This document shows, piece after piece, positions 11,990-22,911 of a DNA stretch of 64,000 nucleotides. This DNA is from Tethya wilhelma (Eukaryota; Porifera; Demospongiae; Tethyida; Tethyidae), in the NCBI GenBank assembly GCA_964030475.1, contig CAXIPT010000002.1, positions 18,062,523 to 18,126,522 on the forward strand, written 5' to 3'. Below the pieces are notes generated by a model that saw only the letters and a program-made list of their open reading frames with translations, ran no database searches and was not told the origin of the DNA. A program made the position numbers and the translations under genes. Within the stretch, counting starts at the first letter, position 1; each line of letters begins with the position of its first letter.

Positions 11990-12903
11990 ATGATGCTCAC
12001 TCTGCTTCTCGTGTTTCTCCTGTCGTCTCGGTTTGTTCTGATTCTAGCTGCTGAAGATGATAAGGAAAGCAAAGACAAACCCTCCATCCTTATGTTGACA
12101 GGGATTTACATTGGTCACCAGTTTCCCCTCTTGGCTGTGGGTGAGGAGCTAGTCAGTAGAGGACACAGAGTAGCCATACTGGGCCCTCTCATAGAAGGCT
12201 CAACTGTTCTCTCCAACTTGTCCCAAGATTTAGGAATAGAGTTTATTAATGCTGGATTCATCTCAAGAGCAGTGCTTCAAGCATACGCAACCATGAGCCA
12301 CGATATTGATATGTTCCGATTTTTGTTTCAGTTGAACAAAGCTGAAAAGGAAGAAGAGAAAAAAGTTATTAACTTTGTAGGAATGATTAAGGATAGTGTA
12401 GACCAACTCAATGCCAACGACTGGGACTTTATAATAAGTGGAAATACTCCCATGGCTATCATGTACTACCTCATGCAAAAGTGGCACACTGAAGCTGTTA
12501 TAGTGAATCTCTCTCCTTTAATAGGAGGTGGGTTTGGCATATCACAGCCGTGGCCTTCACCGTACACTGGAACCGCAGTAAAGGAGGACATGTCTTTCAA
12601 AGATAGGATCGTTAGTACCATCTTTGAGTATATGTTCTTAGTTCTTATACCGTTTTTCAACAAGTTACTTGAAGGAGGTGCTGTGAACCTGGGAATTGAC
12701 TACTTCTGCAACTCGGGTGTAACACATCCTATTCTTGTAAACACCGTACTTGGATTTGACTTCCCAAAAGTCACTCTACCTCTGGTTCACTACACGGGGC
12801 CATTGTTGTTGAAGTCTTATCCTCCTCTTGACTCTCAGCTACTGCAGTGGTTGGAAGAGAAGGAGAAGAGGAGCACGGTTTACATCAGCATGGGCACTCT
12901 AGC
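11990..12903 (+). pseudogene. Truncated UDP-glycosyltransferase copy ending at an N (probable unmerged haplotype)
   Basis: The reading frame is the same as the N-terminal 305 residues of the full gene at 13198, with a silent T/C difference seen near 12822/14022 (TCT TAT versus TCC TAT region). It stops at the single N (12904), where the sequence returns to hexokinase intron 1 (AATATGACGTAG..., also at 11701). The whole unit 11701-12903 therefore repeats as 12905 to about 14112. The N makes an assembly join between two alleles more likely than a true truncated gene. Confidence 0.75.
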
Positions 12904-12904
12904 N
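12904..12904. other. Single-N scaffold join
   Basis: An N lies exactly at the boundary between the two near-identical 1.2 kb units, which marks an assembly junction. Confidence 0.85.
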
Positions 12905-13197
12905 AATATGACGTAGATACTGCATGAATCCATCTCTAAAGTACTGTACAACTTACAACCATGCTTCACTATGATCAGTACTGGGATCAGGCCAACTTAT
13001 CAGCTCACATGTGCACGTGGCAGCCCCGCCCATTTTAGTAACATTTATTTCCTGTCGTGCATGTCATCATAAGCACACAATCAGATCGATCATGCGCATA
13101 TGCACAATTATTAATGATGATGCAGCATGATGTATATAATATATATACTCATCCCATCCCATCCCGGAACTAAACAAATTGTACAACGTGGTAAAAC

Positions 13198-14769
13198 ATG
13201 ATGCTCACTCTGCTTCTCGTGTTTCTCCTGTCGTCTCGGTTTGTTCTGATTCTAGCTGCTGAAGATGATAAGGAAAGCAAAGACAAACCCTCCATCCTTA
13301 TGTTGACAGGGATTTACATTGGTCACCAGTTTCCCCTCTTGGCTGTGGGTGAGGAGCTAGTCAGTAGAGGACACAGAGTAGCCATACTGGGCCCTCTCAT
13401 AGAAGGCTCAACTGTTCTCTCCAACTTGTCCCAAGATTTAGGAATAGAGTTTATTAATGCTGGATTCATCTCAAGAGCAGTGCTTCAAGCATACGCAACC
13501 ATGAGCCACGATATTGATATGTTCCGATTTTTGTTTCAGTTGAACAAAGCTGAAAAGGAAGAAGAGAAAAAAGTTATTAACTTTGTAGGAATGATTAAGG
13601 ATAGTGTAGACCAACTCAATGCCAACGACTGGGACTTTATAATAAGTGGAAATACTCCCATGGCTATCATGTACTACCTCATGCAAAAGTGGCACACTGA
13701 AGCTGTTATAGTGAATCTCTCTCCTTTAATAGGAGGTGGGTTTGGCATATCACAGCCGTGGCCTTCACCGTACACTGGAACCGCAGTAAAGGAGGACATG
13801 TCTTTCAAAGATAGGATCGTTAGTACCATCTTTGAGTATATGTTCTTAGTTCTTATACCGTTTTTCAACAAGTTACTTGAAGGAGGTGCTGTGAACCTGG
13901 GAATTGACTACTTCTGCAACTCGGGTGTAACACATCCTATTCTTGTAAACACCGTACTTGGATTTGACTTCCCAAAAGTCACTCTACCTCTGGTTCACTA
14001 CACGGGGCCATTGTTGTTGAAGTCCTATCCTCCTCTTGACTCTCAGCTACTGCAGTGGTTGGAAGAGAAGGAGAAGAGGAGCACGGTTTACATCAGCATG
14101 GGCACTCTAGCAAATTTAACACCATTTCATGCCAAAAGTATACTGAATGGTATTCCTAGCAACTACAATGTTGTGTGGTCTCTTAGAGAATCAAACCAAG
14201 ACATTCTAGAAGGACTGGAGATTGACAAAAAGAGGATATACATTGCTGCTTGGGTGTCTCAAGTGTCTCTCTTTCAACATGAAACAGTTGCCATGGCAAT
14301 CCTTCATTGTGGGATTGGAGGTGTCCAGGAAGCACTCTACTACAAAGTACCAATCATTTGTATTCCGTACGCATTGGACCAGTACGATATAGCTGCTAGA
14401 GTAGATGGTCGATTTGGTATACGTCTCTTTTCCTCTGAGGTGAGCCAGGAGTCAGTGTCTGACGCAGTGTCAAAGATTGGAGATGGAACATTTCAAGAGA
14501 ATGTGGACAAGATGAGCATCATTCTGAGGCAAGGTGGAGGAACCAAGAGAGCAGCTGATCTTGTGGAGTTCTACTCAGAGGTTGGACACCAACATGGCAT
14601 CCCAGCATTTGCCAAGTACAAGTGGAGCTGGATCCAGTACTACAATGTTGATGTGTGGGCAGTGCTGTTCACAGTAGCTGGGGTGGGTGTGTGGTTGAGT
14701 GTAAAGTGTCTCAAGTACTGTTTCAGAAAATGCTGTCAGAAAGTACAAACCAAAAACAAGAAAGACTGA
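13198..14769 (+). CDS. UDP-glycosyltransferase (UGT/GT1 family), ER membrane
   Basis: An intronless ORF of 523 residues, the usual UGT length. UGTs transfer a sugar from a UDP-sugar to small lipophilic acceptors in the ER lumen. A signal peptide (MMLTLLLVFLLSSRFVLILA) comes first, then the acceptor-binding half (GHQFPLLAVGEELVSRGHRV). The donor-binding signature is near residues 360-405: WVSQVSLFQH, HCGIGGVQEALYYKVPIICI and the terminal Asp-Gln of PYALDQYD. The usual HGG is HCG here. The C-terminus has a membrane helix (VWAVLFTVAGVGVWLSV) and ends KNKKD, a KxKxx ER-retrieval signal. The upstream copy is truncated. It converges with FAM184, only 89 bp between stops. Substrate is unknown. Confidence 0.9.
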   Translation: MMLTLLLVFLLSSRFVLILAAEDDKESKDKPSILMLTGIYIGHQFPLLAVGEELVSRGHRVAILGPLIEGSTVLSNLSQDLGIEFINAGFISRAVLQAYATMSHDIDMFRFLFQLNKAEKEEEKKVINFVGMIKDSVDQLNANDWDFIISGNTPMAIMYYLMQKWHTEAVIVNLSPLIGGGFGISQPWPSPYTGTAVKEDMSFKDRIVSTIFEYMFLVLIPFFNKLLEGGAVNLGIDYFCNSGVTHPILVNTVLGFDFPKVTLPLVHYTGPLLLKSYPPLDSQLLQWLEEKEKRSTVYISMGTLANLTPFHAKSILNGIPSNYNVVWSLRESNQDILEGLEIDKKRIYIAAWVSQVSLFQHETVAMAILHCGIGGVQEALYYKVPIICIPYALDQYDIAARVDGRFGIRLFSSEVSQESVSDAVSKIGDGTFQENVDKMSIILRQGGGTKRAADLVEFYSEVGHQHGIPAFAKYKWSWIQYYNVDVWAVLFTVAGVGVWLSVKCLKYCFRKCCQKVQTKNKKD

Positions 14770-14857
14770 GTAGTGAACAAGTAGCAAAATAATTATTTTT
14801 ATAGATAGCATTTTACAAGACTTCAGCAATTTATATATATTTTTACTATACCATGCA

Positions 14858-17800
14858 CTATTGCACAACCATCTTATGCATGTGTGTTGTTTGTGATTGC
14901 TTCTGCTTGATGGGCTGCTGTATGGGTTGATCATCAACTAAAGTCCTATTTCTGCCAGTTTTTGTACTGAATTTCTGCTGACTCAGTGGAGAATCACCAA
15001 GCATTACAAGCTTCCTAGGTTTTGTCTCCAATGTCGAGTGTTGTACATGTTCCTTCTTTGGGAGATAATTGGTTGATAATGAAGGGGCTCCTCCACTGCC
15101 AATGGGAGGGACTATTGGTGGTGGGAGACGTGGGGTAGGGAAGGAGGCCAGAAGGTCGGGACTACCAGGGGAGACCAGCGAGGGAGCACTGGAGTGACGG
15201 AGCGAGGGTAACTCAGTCGGCTGCTTCTTTTGCTGTGGATTGGATGAAAAACATTGAAATGTATAATGTCATAATACTGACTCAGCAGTACAATAATTCA
15301 GTGTGCAAGTCCATACCTTCAGTTGTAAAGGGTCCAATACTCCAATATGAGGATTAGCATTAAAAATCTTGTTGTAATTCTTCTCCCTATTCATCAACTC
15401 CAACTGATAGATCCTCTTCTCCGCCTGCATGAAGATTCATCATAAACTTATGTAGTCCCCCTTGGCCTTCACAAATATTTCCTTCGAAAATAATTGTGAA
15501 GGAGAAGCCTGGGAACGAAGCTAAACTTATGTATCTAGTAGCAATAGTCACCTAACTTACAATTAGTTCCTTCATTTTCTGTTCCTGTTGTCTGATAATG
15601 ATTTTGAGTTCTCTGATTGCGTGTACATCCTCAGGTTTGGAATCTCTGGATTGATAGCGCTGTTGCCATACAGCCAACCTTTGGAAGGAAAATTACAACC
15701 AAATAAATTTCGCACCACACCAATAAAACCAAAGGGCAAAGTATCAGTCTCACTCTCTCTCCATGTCTTGGATTTTTGTATTGAGCAAAGCCTTGGCCTT
15801 GTTGAAGTCACTCAGTAGCATTTGGGACTGCTGTCTGAGCTGGGAGTGGATGGATTCCATTTCAGCCTGGTGGAATGAAGAGAGCTCTTGCTCTCGTCGT
15901 CTACAGTACCACAATGTACACAGCAGTGTATAAAGCATCATTTGAACGGTAATGGTATAGTATAATACTCACTGAATTCTGGCTTTAGCTTCTCTCTCTA
16001 TTACAATGACTTCATGATTCTTAACCTCCAGTTCTTTCTTGGTCTCGTTCAATCTGACAGTGAGGGTGTTGAGTTTGTCTCTGAGTTTAGCAAGCTCCTT
16101 GTCTCGGCCGTCAACCATACCAGTGAGATTAGCCACAGTGTTCTGGTGATCAAATTGCTGCACAAGATGATAATAATTTTGAAAAGAAATATTGACATGA
16201 CATATTATAGTCAATTATATGCATGATTGTCACCTCTTTCTTTCTCTCCTCCAGTAGTTCATGCAGTTGTTTTCTGTGCCTCTCAATATCACCGCCGTGC
16301 TCTCCTCTCAGGACATTCAACTCTGTTTGATGTTGAGAGACCATATCAGCCTGGAGTGCTTCAAATGCTTCTCTCTGTCTCTCGGCACTCTCTCTTAGTT
16401 CCTCTTCTTTCTCTGCTTTCAGTTGCTCCTTCAATGCTGACACTGCTAGCTGGTTGGCTTGGTGGAGCTCGCTGATGTCAGCAGTGTGCTGCTGGGTGAG
16501 CTCTACCTTGAGTTGGTGTCTCTCTGTGTTTGAGTCTTCTCTGAGTGAAACCAGCTCTTTGTGATGAGATTCCTGAAGGGTCTTGAGAACACCTTCATGT
16601 CTACTCCTCTCACTCTCTATCTCCTGCCTACACATACACAATCAATGTTCATGTACACATACATGTGTAGTACACAATGTCATACTCATTACTATACCTC
16701 AGTTTTGTCACCAAATCATTTGATGAAGCCTTTGCTTCCTCTAATGTAGCAGCACTGGAGTGTTGTAACTCGTTTAATCTCTTCTCCAGCTCTTCTATCT
16801 ACACAACAAATTGACAGTGAGTAAATCAGTATGTGCAGTGCAGAAGAGAAATGTATTACCTTGTTCAGGAGTCCAGCTCTCTCTGTCTCCCACTGATCCC
16901 TGGCCTGTTTCAAGGCAGTGTCCTTGAGACTGGCTAGTTCACTCAATGCTGCATTTGAGTCCTCACTGTGACGTTGAGACAGCTCTCTCCTCAGCGAGGC
17001 ACACTCTTGTCTAGAGAAGATACACAATATACCATATAATTTCTCAATTGTTGAAAGTCTGGGTGCACAAGTAAGATAATCTCTCGAAGAAACATACTTG
17101 AGTCTTTCTCTCCAGTTATCATCCAGCTCTTGTTTCAGTTCGGACTTCAATTCTTTCAACTCTTTTTGGTGATTCTGTTTTAAATCCTGTTGCTGATGCT
17201 TCAGAGAATCCACCATAGACTGTTAGATGTGTATGATCAACAAGAATCAAGATACATAAAATTGTTAATTTTATCTCTCTTTTACCTTGAGATGTTGTTT
17301 CTCCTTCTTGGATTCGTCCAAATGAGCCTGGGAGGTCTTTACCTCTCTCTGTAGTTGGGTAACCTCACCTCGCAGGCTCTCAATCTGTCCAGTGGCTGAA
17401 CCAAGATGTTCTTCACCTTTCGACACTTTTGATTTGAGCATCTTTAGTTCTTCAAGTGCAAGCTCTAGCTCAGTGGTTTTGTTTCTGAGCAGTTCCTTTA
17501 TGCTAGACAGTTCAGATTCAAATTGCTCTTGCAAATTCTCCAATCCGGTTTCTTTTTCAGAGAGCATCTTTGCTTTAAGATCTTCCAGAGCTTGTTTTCT
17601 TTCTCTTTCAGCTTCAAGGAGGGCTACAAGTGTGGAATACAAAGTTCAGATTCACTCAAGACATCACAGGAGTGTATTTCTCTTGTCATATATACCTTCA
17701 TTGTGCTGGTCTCTCAGTTCTTGTAGTGCTCTCAAGTGTTCACTTGCCAGTTGTGTCTCCTGCTGTCCCAACTGAGAGTGAGCAGCTTCTATTTCACGGG

Positions 17801-19573
17801 CAAACTGAGCACGAAGCTCCTGTTTCTCATGGCGCATCTTGTCCAATTCCTATGAGGTGCATACACACAATGGTATACTTTGATTGTGTGTTAATTGTGA
17901 TAATTACTGATTTGGTGTGTGAACTACTACAAAAGGGTATGATGATTGGTTTCCAGAGGAACAGGCTATAGTGCATAAATGTACACATGTGCATACCCTT
18001 TCTAGAGTCCTGATTCGGACTGATTGCTCTTCGTTGGAGTTCCGCTGTGATTTTTGAAGAGCCTCTCTTTCCGACTCCATTTGTTGTAGTTTCTCTTGAA
18101 GGAGAGTGATCTGAGATCGCAAGTTCACTATCACTCCATCATTTGACACACGCAGGGCCTCCAGTTTACCAAGAGTTGCTAAAGATAATTTTATATACAT
18201 AATTCAAGAAAGACTTAAACTGAAACATTTTCACACACAGTTAGTAGATGAATTGAAAAAATAATTGAGAATATTTACCTGATTTTGTATTCAATTCTTG
18301 TGACTGTTGTTTGTACTGCTCTTGGACAATATCCAGCTCATTCTTGAGTGAGCTAATGGTAGCCTTAAAGCTCTCAACCTTATGCTCCATTTCTAGCAGC
18401 CGAGCTTTCAACCCACTAGCATCAACCTGATTCTCCTCGAACTGAGACTCTAGCTCCTTCACCCTCTGTTCAGCAAGAGCTGCTCTATCTCTGGCAGCAC
18501 GGAGATCATTGGAAAGAATAGAGATTTGCTGCTTGAGTTGTTCCTCTTTACGGGAGTATTCCTCGAGCAGCAGTGCTTCTCTCTCTTCAGATTTCTTCTT
18601 GGCACTTGCTAGCAACTCACTCTGTGTACCATGTATGTCTTTCTTCTGAGCTTCTAATTGCATTTGGTGTTGATTCTTCAACTCATCCATTTCTTTCTGA
18701 TGGAACGATCTCAAAGAAGCCAGCTCATTTTCCAATTTGGCAATCTCTTGTTTAGACCTCTCAATGGTATCACTCAATTCCCTCTCATGGTTCCTCTTCA
18801 GTGTGCTCATCTGCTCATTGTGTTTACTAGTGAGTTGTTCTTGTAGTTTGCCCACATCTTTCAACTGCTGTGTCTGCTCACTCCTCAGCCTCTCCAGCTG
18901 TGTAGTGATCGAATGAAGCTTTTTGGAATGTTCAGAATTCAGCGTTGCTAGTTGATCTTCAGTTTGCTCTCGGAATGATACCTTCATGTACACGATACAA
19001 CAATTAAAGAAAGTGAACCACAATCTATACACCAACTCAAAAGTACTCCTAATATGGCTACACAGACAAGTTATTACAGACACTTGCCTGTGCTTGTTGA
19101 ATCTCCTCTCTCTCTTTCTCTACTGTAGAAAGACTGCCTTTTATCTCAGCTATGATCTTTTCTCTGTCCTCAAGATCACTGGTGAGCTTCTCCTCACAAT
19201 TTTTCAGCTTGGTTGTACAGTCTGATAGCAAGTGTTGCTTCTCGGTCTCGTGTTGAGCCCGTAGTTTGGTGACAAACTCTTCATGTTCATCATTCTTAGT
19301 GTGCAGAGCATAGATGACCTGAGAAATAAAGGCATTGTGAGGCAATTGAAAAGATCAAAAGACCAGGAGGCTTTGTACATAGATTAAAATTAATTGCCCC
19401 AGGCTATACAGAGTTTTCATGCCATAAAAAGCATAGTAATACACTAAATTACAGACCTTTGTTAGCTGGGCTATCTTTTTCAGAACTCTTCTGTGGTATT
19501 CCTTTGGTATTACATCCCCTCCTGCTTGCAAAAGAGACACAGCACTCCCTATGCCAAAATCCTTTGAGGCCAT
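14858..19573 (-). CDS. Coiled-coil protein FAM184 (FAM184A/B-like)
   Basis: A many-exon gene, almost entirely long coiled coil rich in Glu, Lys, Gln and Leu. The start ATG is at 19571-19573 (MASKDFGIGSAVSLL). The N-terminal signature RVLKKIAQLTKV joins across an intron to IYALHTKNDEHEEF, matching the hallmark KKIAQLTKVIYALNTKNDEH of FAM184 proteins. Coiled-coil exons fill 15750-19345. The last exons encode a Pro/Ser-rich tail (LASFPTPRLPPPIVPPI) and stop at 14858-14860. FAM184 is a poorly understood animal family with proposed cytoskeletal or ciliary roles. It diverges from the TMEM127-like gene. I did not check every exon boundary. Confidence 0.83.
15444..15533. mobile_element. Short hairpin insertion with 12-bp flanking direct repeats (FAM184 intron)
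   Basis: TAAACTTATGTA occurs at 15444-15455 and again at 15522-15533, like a target-site duplication. The roughly 66 bp between them contain inverted CCTTCACAAATA / TAATTGTGAAGG arms and AGCCTGGGAACGAAGCTA, which resembles the right arm of the foldback at 38107-38180. Confidence 0.5.
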
Positions 19574-19939
19574 TTCTGTGTTTCCTTGATGTTGATGGGT
19601 TGCTAGGTGCTTAGCAACCAGATGACTTTTAGGTTATTACGTCATAAGATTAGGGTCCGTGTCCTGTCATGTGACATGAACGGTGGGAGGACGCACAAAC
19701 ACCAAGACATGGCTACAAAGTTGTGAACATTGAAGCAGATAGTTACAAGCTCGGAGACACCTAATTGTAAGTGAAGAGTGAAGTTTAAGCTTTCTATATG
19801 CCACGAATGGTTTGTAGAACGTCAAAACAACTTATTTAATATGAAGGATAATCATAAATAATTTATAAATATACAATTTGTATTTGTAGTCTAAAGTTGC
19901 GGTATCAGATGATTCCTGGTGAATAGAAGAGAGAACACT
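19574..19939. promoter_or_regulatory. Divergent promoter and 5'-UTR, FAM184 / TMEM127-like
   Basis: 366 bp separate the two ATGs. A TTACGTCATAA half-CRE-like motif is near 19636-19646. The plus-strand gene probably has a noncoding first exon around 19740-19770, followed by a GTAAGTG donor (19769) and an acceptor in front of 19890. No TATA box is evident near either start. Confidence 0.4.
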
Positions 19940-21287
19940 ATGGTTGACCTGACTCGCTTCACAAGAAGAAACCAACAGTCAGACCGGCTCCATGAGAAAC
20001 CAGCTCGTGAACGCCACTTCCTCTCTATTATCGGCAGTGCACTCTCATTCATAATGTTAGTCCTCTCCCTGGCTCTACCGGAATGGGCTAAAGGTCACGA
20101 TACTGATGACAGGTGCAGCTATAGTTTTGGACTCACACAAGTGAAGATCATTGAGAGTGTTAATCCAGATTCTACTACACAACGCACTAGTAAGATACAA
20201 TAAGTGTACAGCAATCATGTTATAATGATATCTCACCCGAATCAACACATGAGTCCTCAAATTCCCCAAATCATTTAAAGCATGGTACTGTATCCATGTC
20301 CATGCTGCAGTAATGTGTTGTTATAGTCCCCCCATGGTATGCACACACTAACATTCTTCCTCCTCCTGTTGTACTCTCTCCAGTGTCAGCCTACTACACA
20401 ACTTCCCAGCAGATCTTGATATCGTGTGTTCTCAGCGTGGCTGTCCTCACTCTCATCTCTTCTGTGATAGCCACTGTCATCAGTGCAGGCTACCCAAGGG
20501 AGAAGTTTGAGTTTCTCAGACACTATGCCATCTTTAACATCGTCTCGTGTACGTATGCTCTCATTTTGAAAATAAGATGGCAAAGATTGTTCAATAACAG
20601 TACACATATTTTCCTATTGTTGTTTTTCAGTACTCTGCATAGTCTTGGTTGCTGGTTTGTGGTTAGCAGTGACCGAGAACCTTCCTTCTGGTAAACCGAA
20701 TGATAAAAGAAAGTGTGGCTCTAAAACCGACGTGAACTTTGGCTATGCTTTCTACATCTTACTTGTGTCAGGGTTATTTTCCCTGGGAGCATCATCTTTT
20801 AATCTACTCTTTGCTCGCTCAGCAGCTGATAGACGAAGATCAGTCCGACTTAGATTTAGGTAAACACGTTGATAATGATATGGGTGGGAGTGTCAGCATT
20901 GTGTGTTGTCATGTGCACCATATGAAGTGTGTACACATCAGCATATCGGGAATGTGATGAGCACTTGTATCCTAAACTATGTACAAAGGGGAAATACTTA
21001 TTGTTTGTATGCATGTGTATGCACAATTCAAGTAATAAGGATATGTTTCTATTGTTTTGCCTCTCGTATGGATGTAGCCACGTTGTGTTAACTCTATTCT
21101 CTACAGACAAGAACAGAATCGCCGTCAGGTGACAAATCGTGCCAACCTGAACATAGGCACTGCTCCTCCCGTATACAGCTTAATAGATACTGGATCAGAC
21201 GTCACAACAGAAGCAGAGACTTCGATGAGTGAACCAGAGTACTCTGAAGCTGAGCCTAGTTCCCCTCCACCACCTTATAACCCCTAG
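19940..21287 (+). CDS. TMEM127: TMEM127-like four-pass membrane protein with a C-terminal PPxY motif
   Basis: Four exons encode about 240 residues. The start ATG at 19940 gives MVDLTRFTRRNQQ. Membrane segments are IIGSALSFIMLVLSLALPEW, ILISCVLSVAVLTLISSVIA, a segment with VLVAGLWLAV, and FYILLVSGLFSLGASSFNLL. The cytosolic tail ends EPSSPPPPYNP with stop TAG at 21285-21287. Vertebrate TMEM127, an endolysosomal regulator of mTOR signalling, has the same layout, a Trp-containing first loop (LAEPAW) and a PPPAYTP terminus. The terminal PPxY is a known ligand for WW domains of NEDD4-type ubiquitin ligases. Sequence similarity outside these features is modest. Confidence 0.65.
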
Positions 21288-21535
21288 GTGGCTCACTCAT
21301 TTTCATGTTACATGTATATTATGTGTAGTCTTGTCTGTGTGTTGTGTCTGTGTTTTTATTTAATTTGAGCAGGTAGAGTTCCTGTCAAAGTTATTCATGC
21401 ACTGAATTTTTAAAAAAATGTTTTTCTATCCCCAAACTTGAACACCTGTCATGGTCAATAATTCACTTCCGGTAGACAGTTAGCTAATTAGCTAATTAAA
21501 TAGTGGACACTCCTAACGACCATTACCCAATAAGC

Positions 21536-22108
21536 ATGGCCAGAAACATGGTGCTGAGAGCTCTCTTCCTCTCAAAAGTAAGACCCCAGCTGGCTTTTGT
21601 GCAGGCTAGGTGCTACTCAAGACGAAAGAAGACGTATGTACAACCGAAGGAAGAGGCTCAGGCTTACATCTTGTTCAGGAAAGAGTTAAGTAAGAAGAGG
21701 AGTCTCTTTCTGAGTGAGTGGCAAGAGAAACAACGCATGGAAATCGAGGATTCTAATTCCCAGGCTGCCGAGGAGGCTAGAGTAGAGAGAATGGCTGAAG
21801 AAAGAGCCTTGGAGGCCAACCAACAAGAACTGGAGAGGATGGCGAAAGAAAGGTGATTAATTAACCCAGTCATAGGAGCCAGTTCAATAATTACCCTTTT
21901 ATTAAAGCATGACGAAACCCCACATAATTATATTAATATACTTATAGATTTAAGAGTTGTGATTGTTTATGCTATTTCTATAATAGGGAAAAGGCATTGC
22001 TTCTAGAGCAAGAGGATAGAAAGCAGAAACAGGAAAAAGGCAATGTGGCACGACTGAAGTATGAATCCAAGTTAGCAGAGACAAGGAAGGAAGAAGTTCA
22101 AAGAGTAC

Positions 22109-22195
<87 letters not shown>

Positions 22196-22418
22196 NTGTG
22201 TGTGTGTGTGTGTGTGTGTGTACAAATTAGTACATACACCACATGAATTGTTTGCATGAAGTCTCTTTCACAACGTTATTTGTGTTTATGTGATTGTATA
22301 GGAAGAGAGTCATGGGTTTATCACAATGGAGAATCTCGATGAAAAGATTCAAGAAGCGATCGAAAATGAAATAAACTATAACTTTGCATTTTCTCTAACA
22401 GGAGAAAAAATAGTATAA
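21536..22418 (+). CDS. MRPS26: Mitochondrial small ribosomal subunit protein mS26
   Basis: Three exons. The start ATG at 21536 (MARNMVLRALFLSKVRPQL) gives an Arg-rich mitochondrial targeting peptide. The middle is a highly charged helix (EEARVERMAEERALEANQQE). The C-terminus, GFITMENLDEKIQEAIENE followed by INYNFAFSLTGEKIV, corresponds to the conserved end of mS26 (…NLxxRVExALDxxxNYNWAI…). The stop is at 22416-22418. Intron 2 begins with a GT-microsatellite containing an N, so its true length is unknown. The ORF can be extended to a GTG at 21503, but the ATG fits the targeting peptide. Confidence 0.82.
22111..22221. repeat. (GT)n microsatellite at the mS26 intron 2 donor, with one N
   Basis: Over 100 bp of GT begin right after the exon-terminal CAG. 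An N at 22196 marks a collapsed or joined repeat. Confidence 0.9.
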
Positions 22419-22911
22419 CACTGCTAGCCTATTGTGCACAATAATATTTATATACAGTCATTATAATACATTATTCTTTCTTGTGCAATAGAAGAAATTA
22501 AGTTTCTTTTCTAATGTGTGTAAAACTGCACATTTGGCAATTGCTCAGTTCAAATATGTCACCAAGTAAACGAGGAGATAATTAATGTTGTAATTATTAT
22601 GAAAGCATTCGTGAATAGCTGTAGTAAAGAAATTCTTGCACAGTAGCCCTGAGGAATCAATTAGCATGCTCAATGAAAATTGTATAGTATCACCATGTCT
22701 ATGTGTTGCTAATCAGACAAAAATACATTGGACAACCCACTACATGAATAAGGAGGTACTCAAATAGAGTATACCACCATGTTTTCTCTAAGGGCTGGCA
22801 CTGTATGAGTATATAAAGAACACTAGAAGATGACTGTATGTGTTCATTCTTTTCTTGGGATTGTGTTGAAGTGAAGCTGAGTACGTAACTGTTGAGCCAG
22901 GTCTTCAAATC
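22419..22911. promoter_or_regulatory. Intergenic region with a TATA-box promoter for the NIDO gene
   Basis: 493 bp without a coding ORF. TATATAAAG at 22810-22818 lies about 95 bp upstream of the NIDO-gene ATG and is the clearest TATA box in the window. The mS26 3'-UTR occupies the first part. Confidence 0.55.

Noticed and set aside
11990..12903. A second functional UGT gene
   Set aside because: It breaks at an N and is nearly identical to the downstream copy including the promoter, so an allelic assembly duplicate is more likely.
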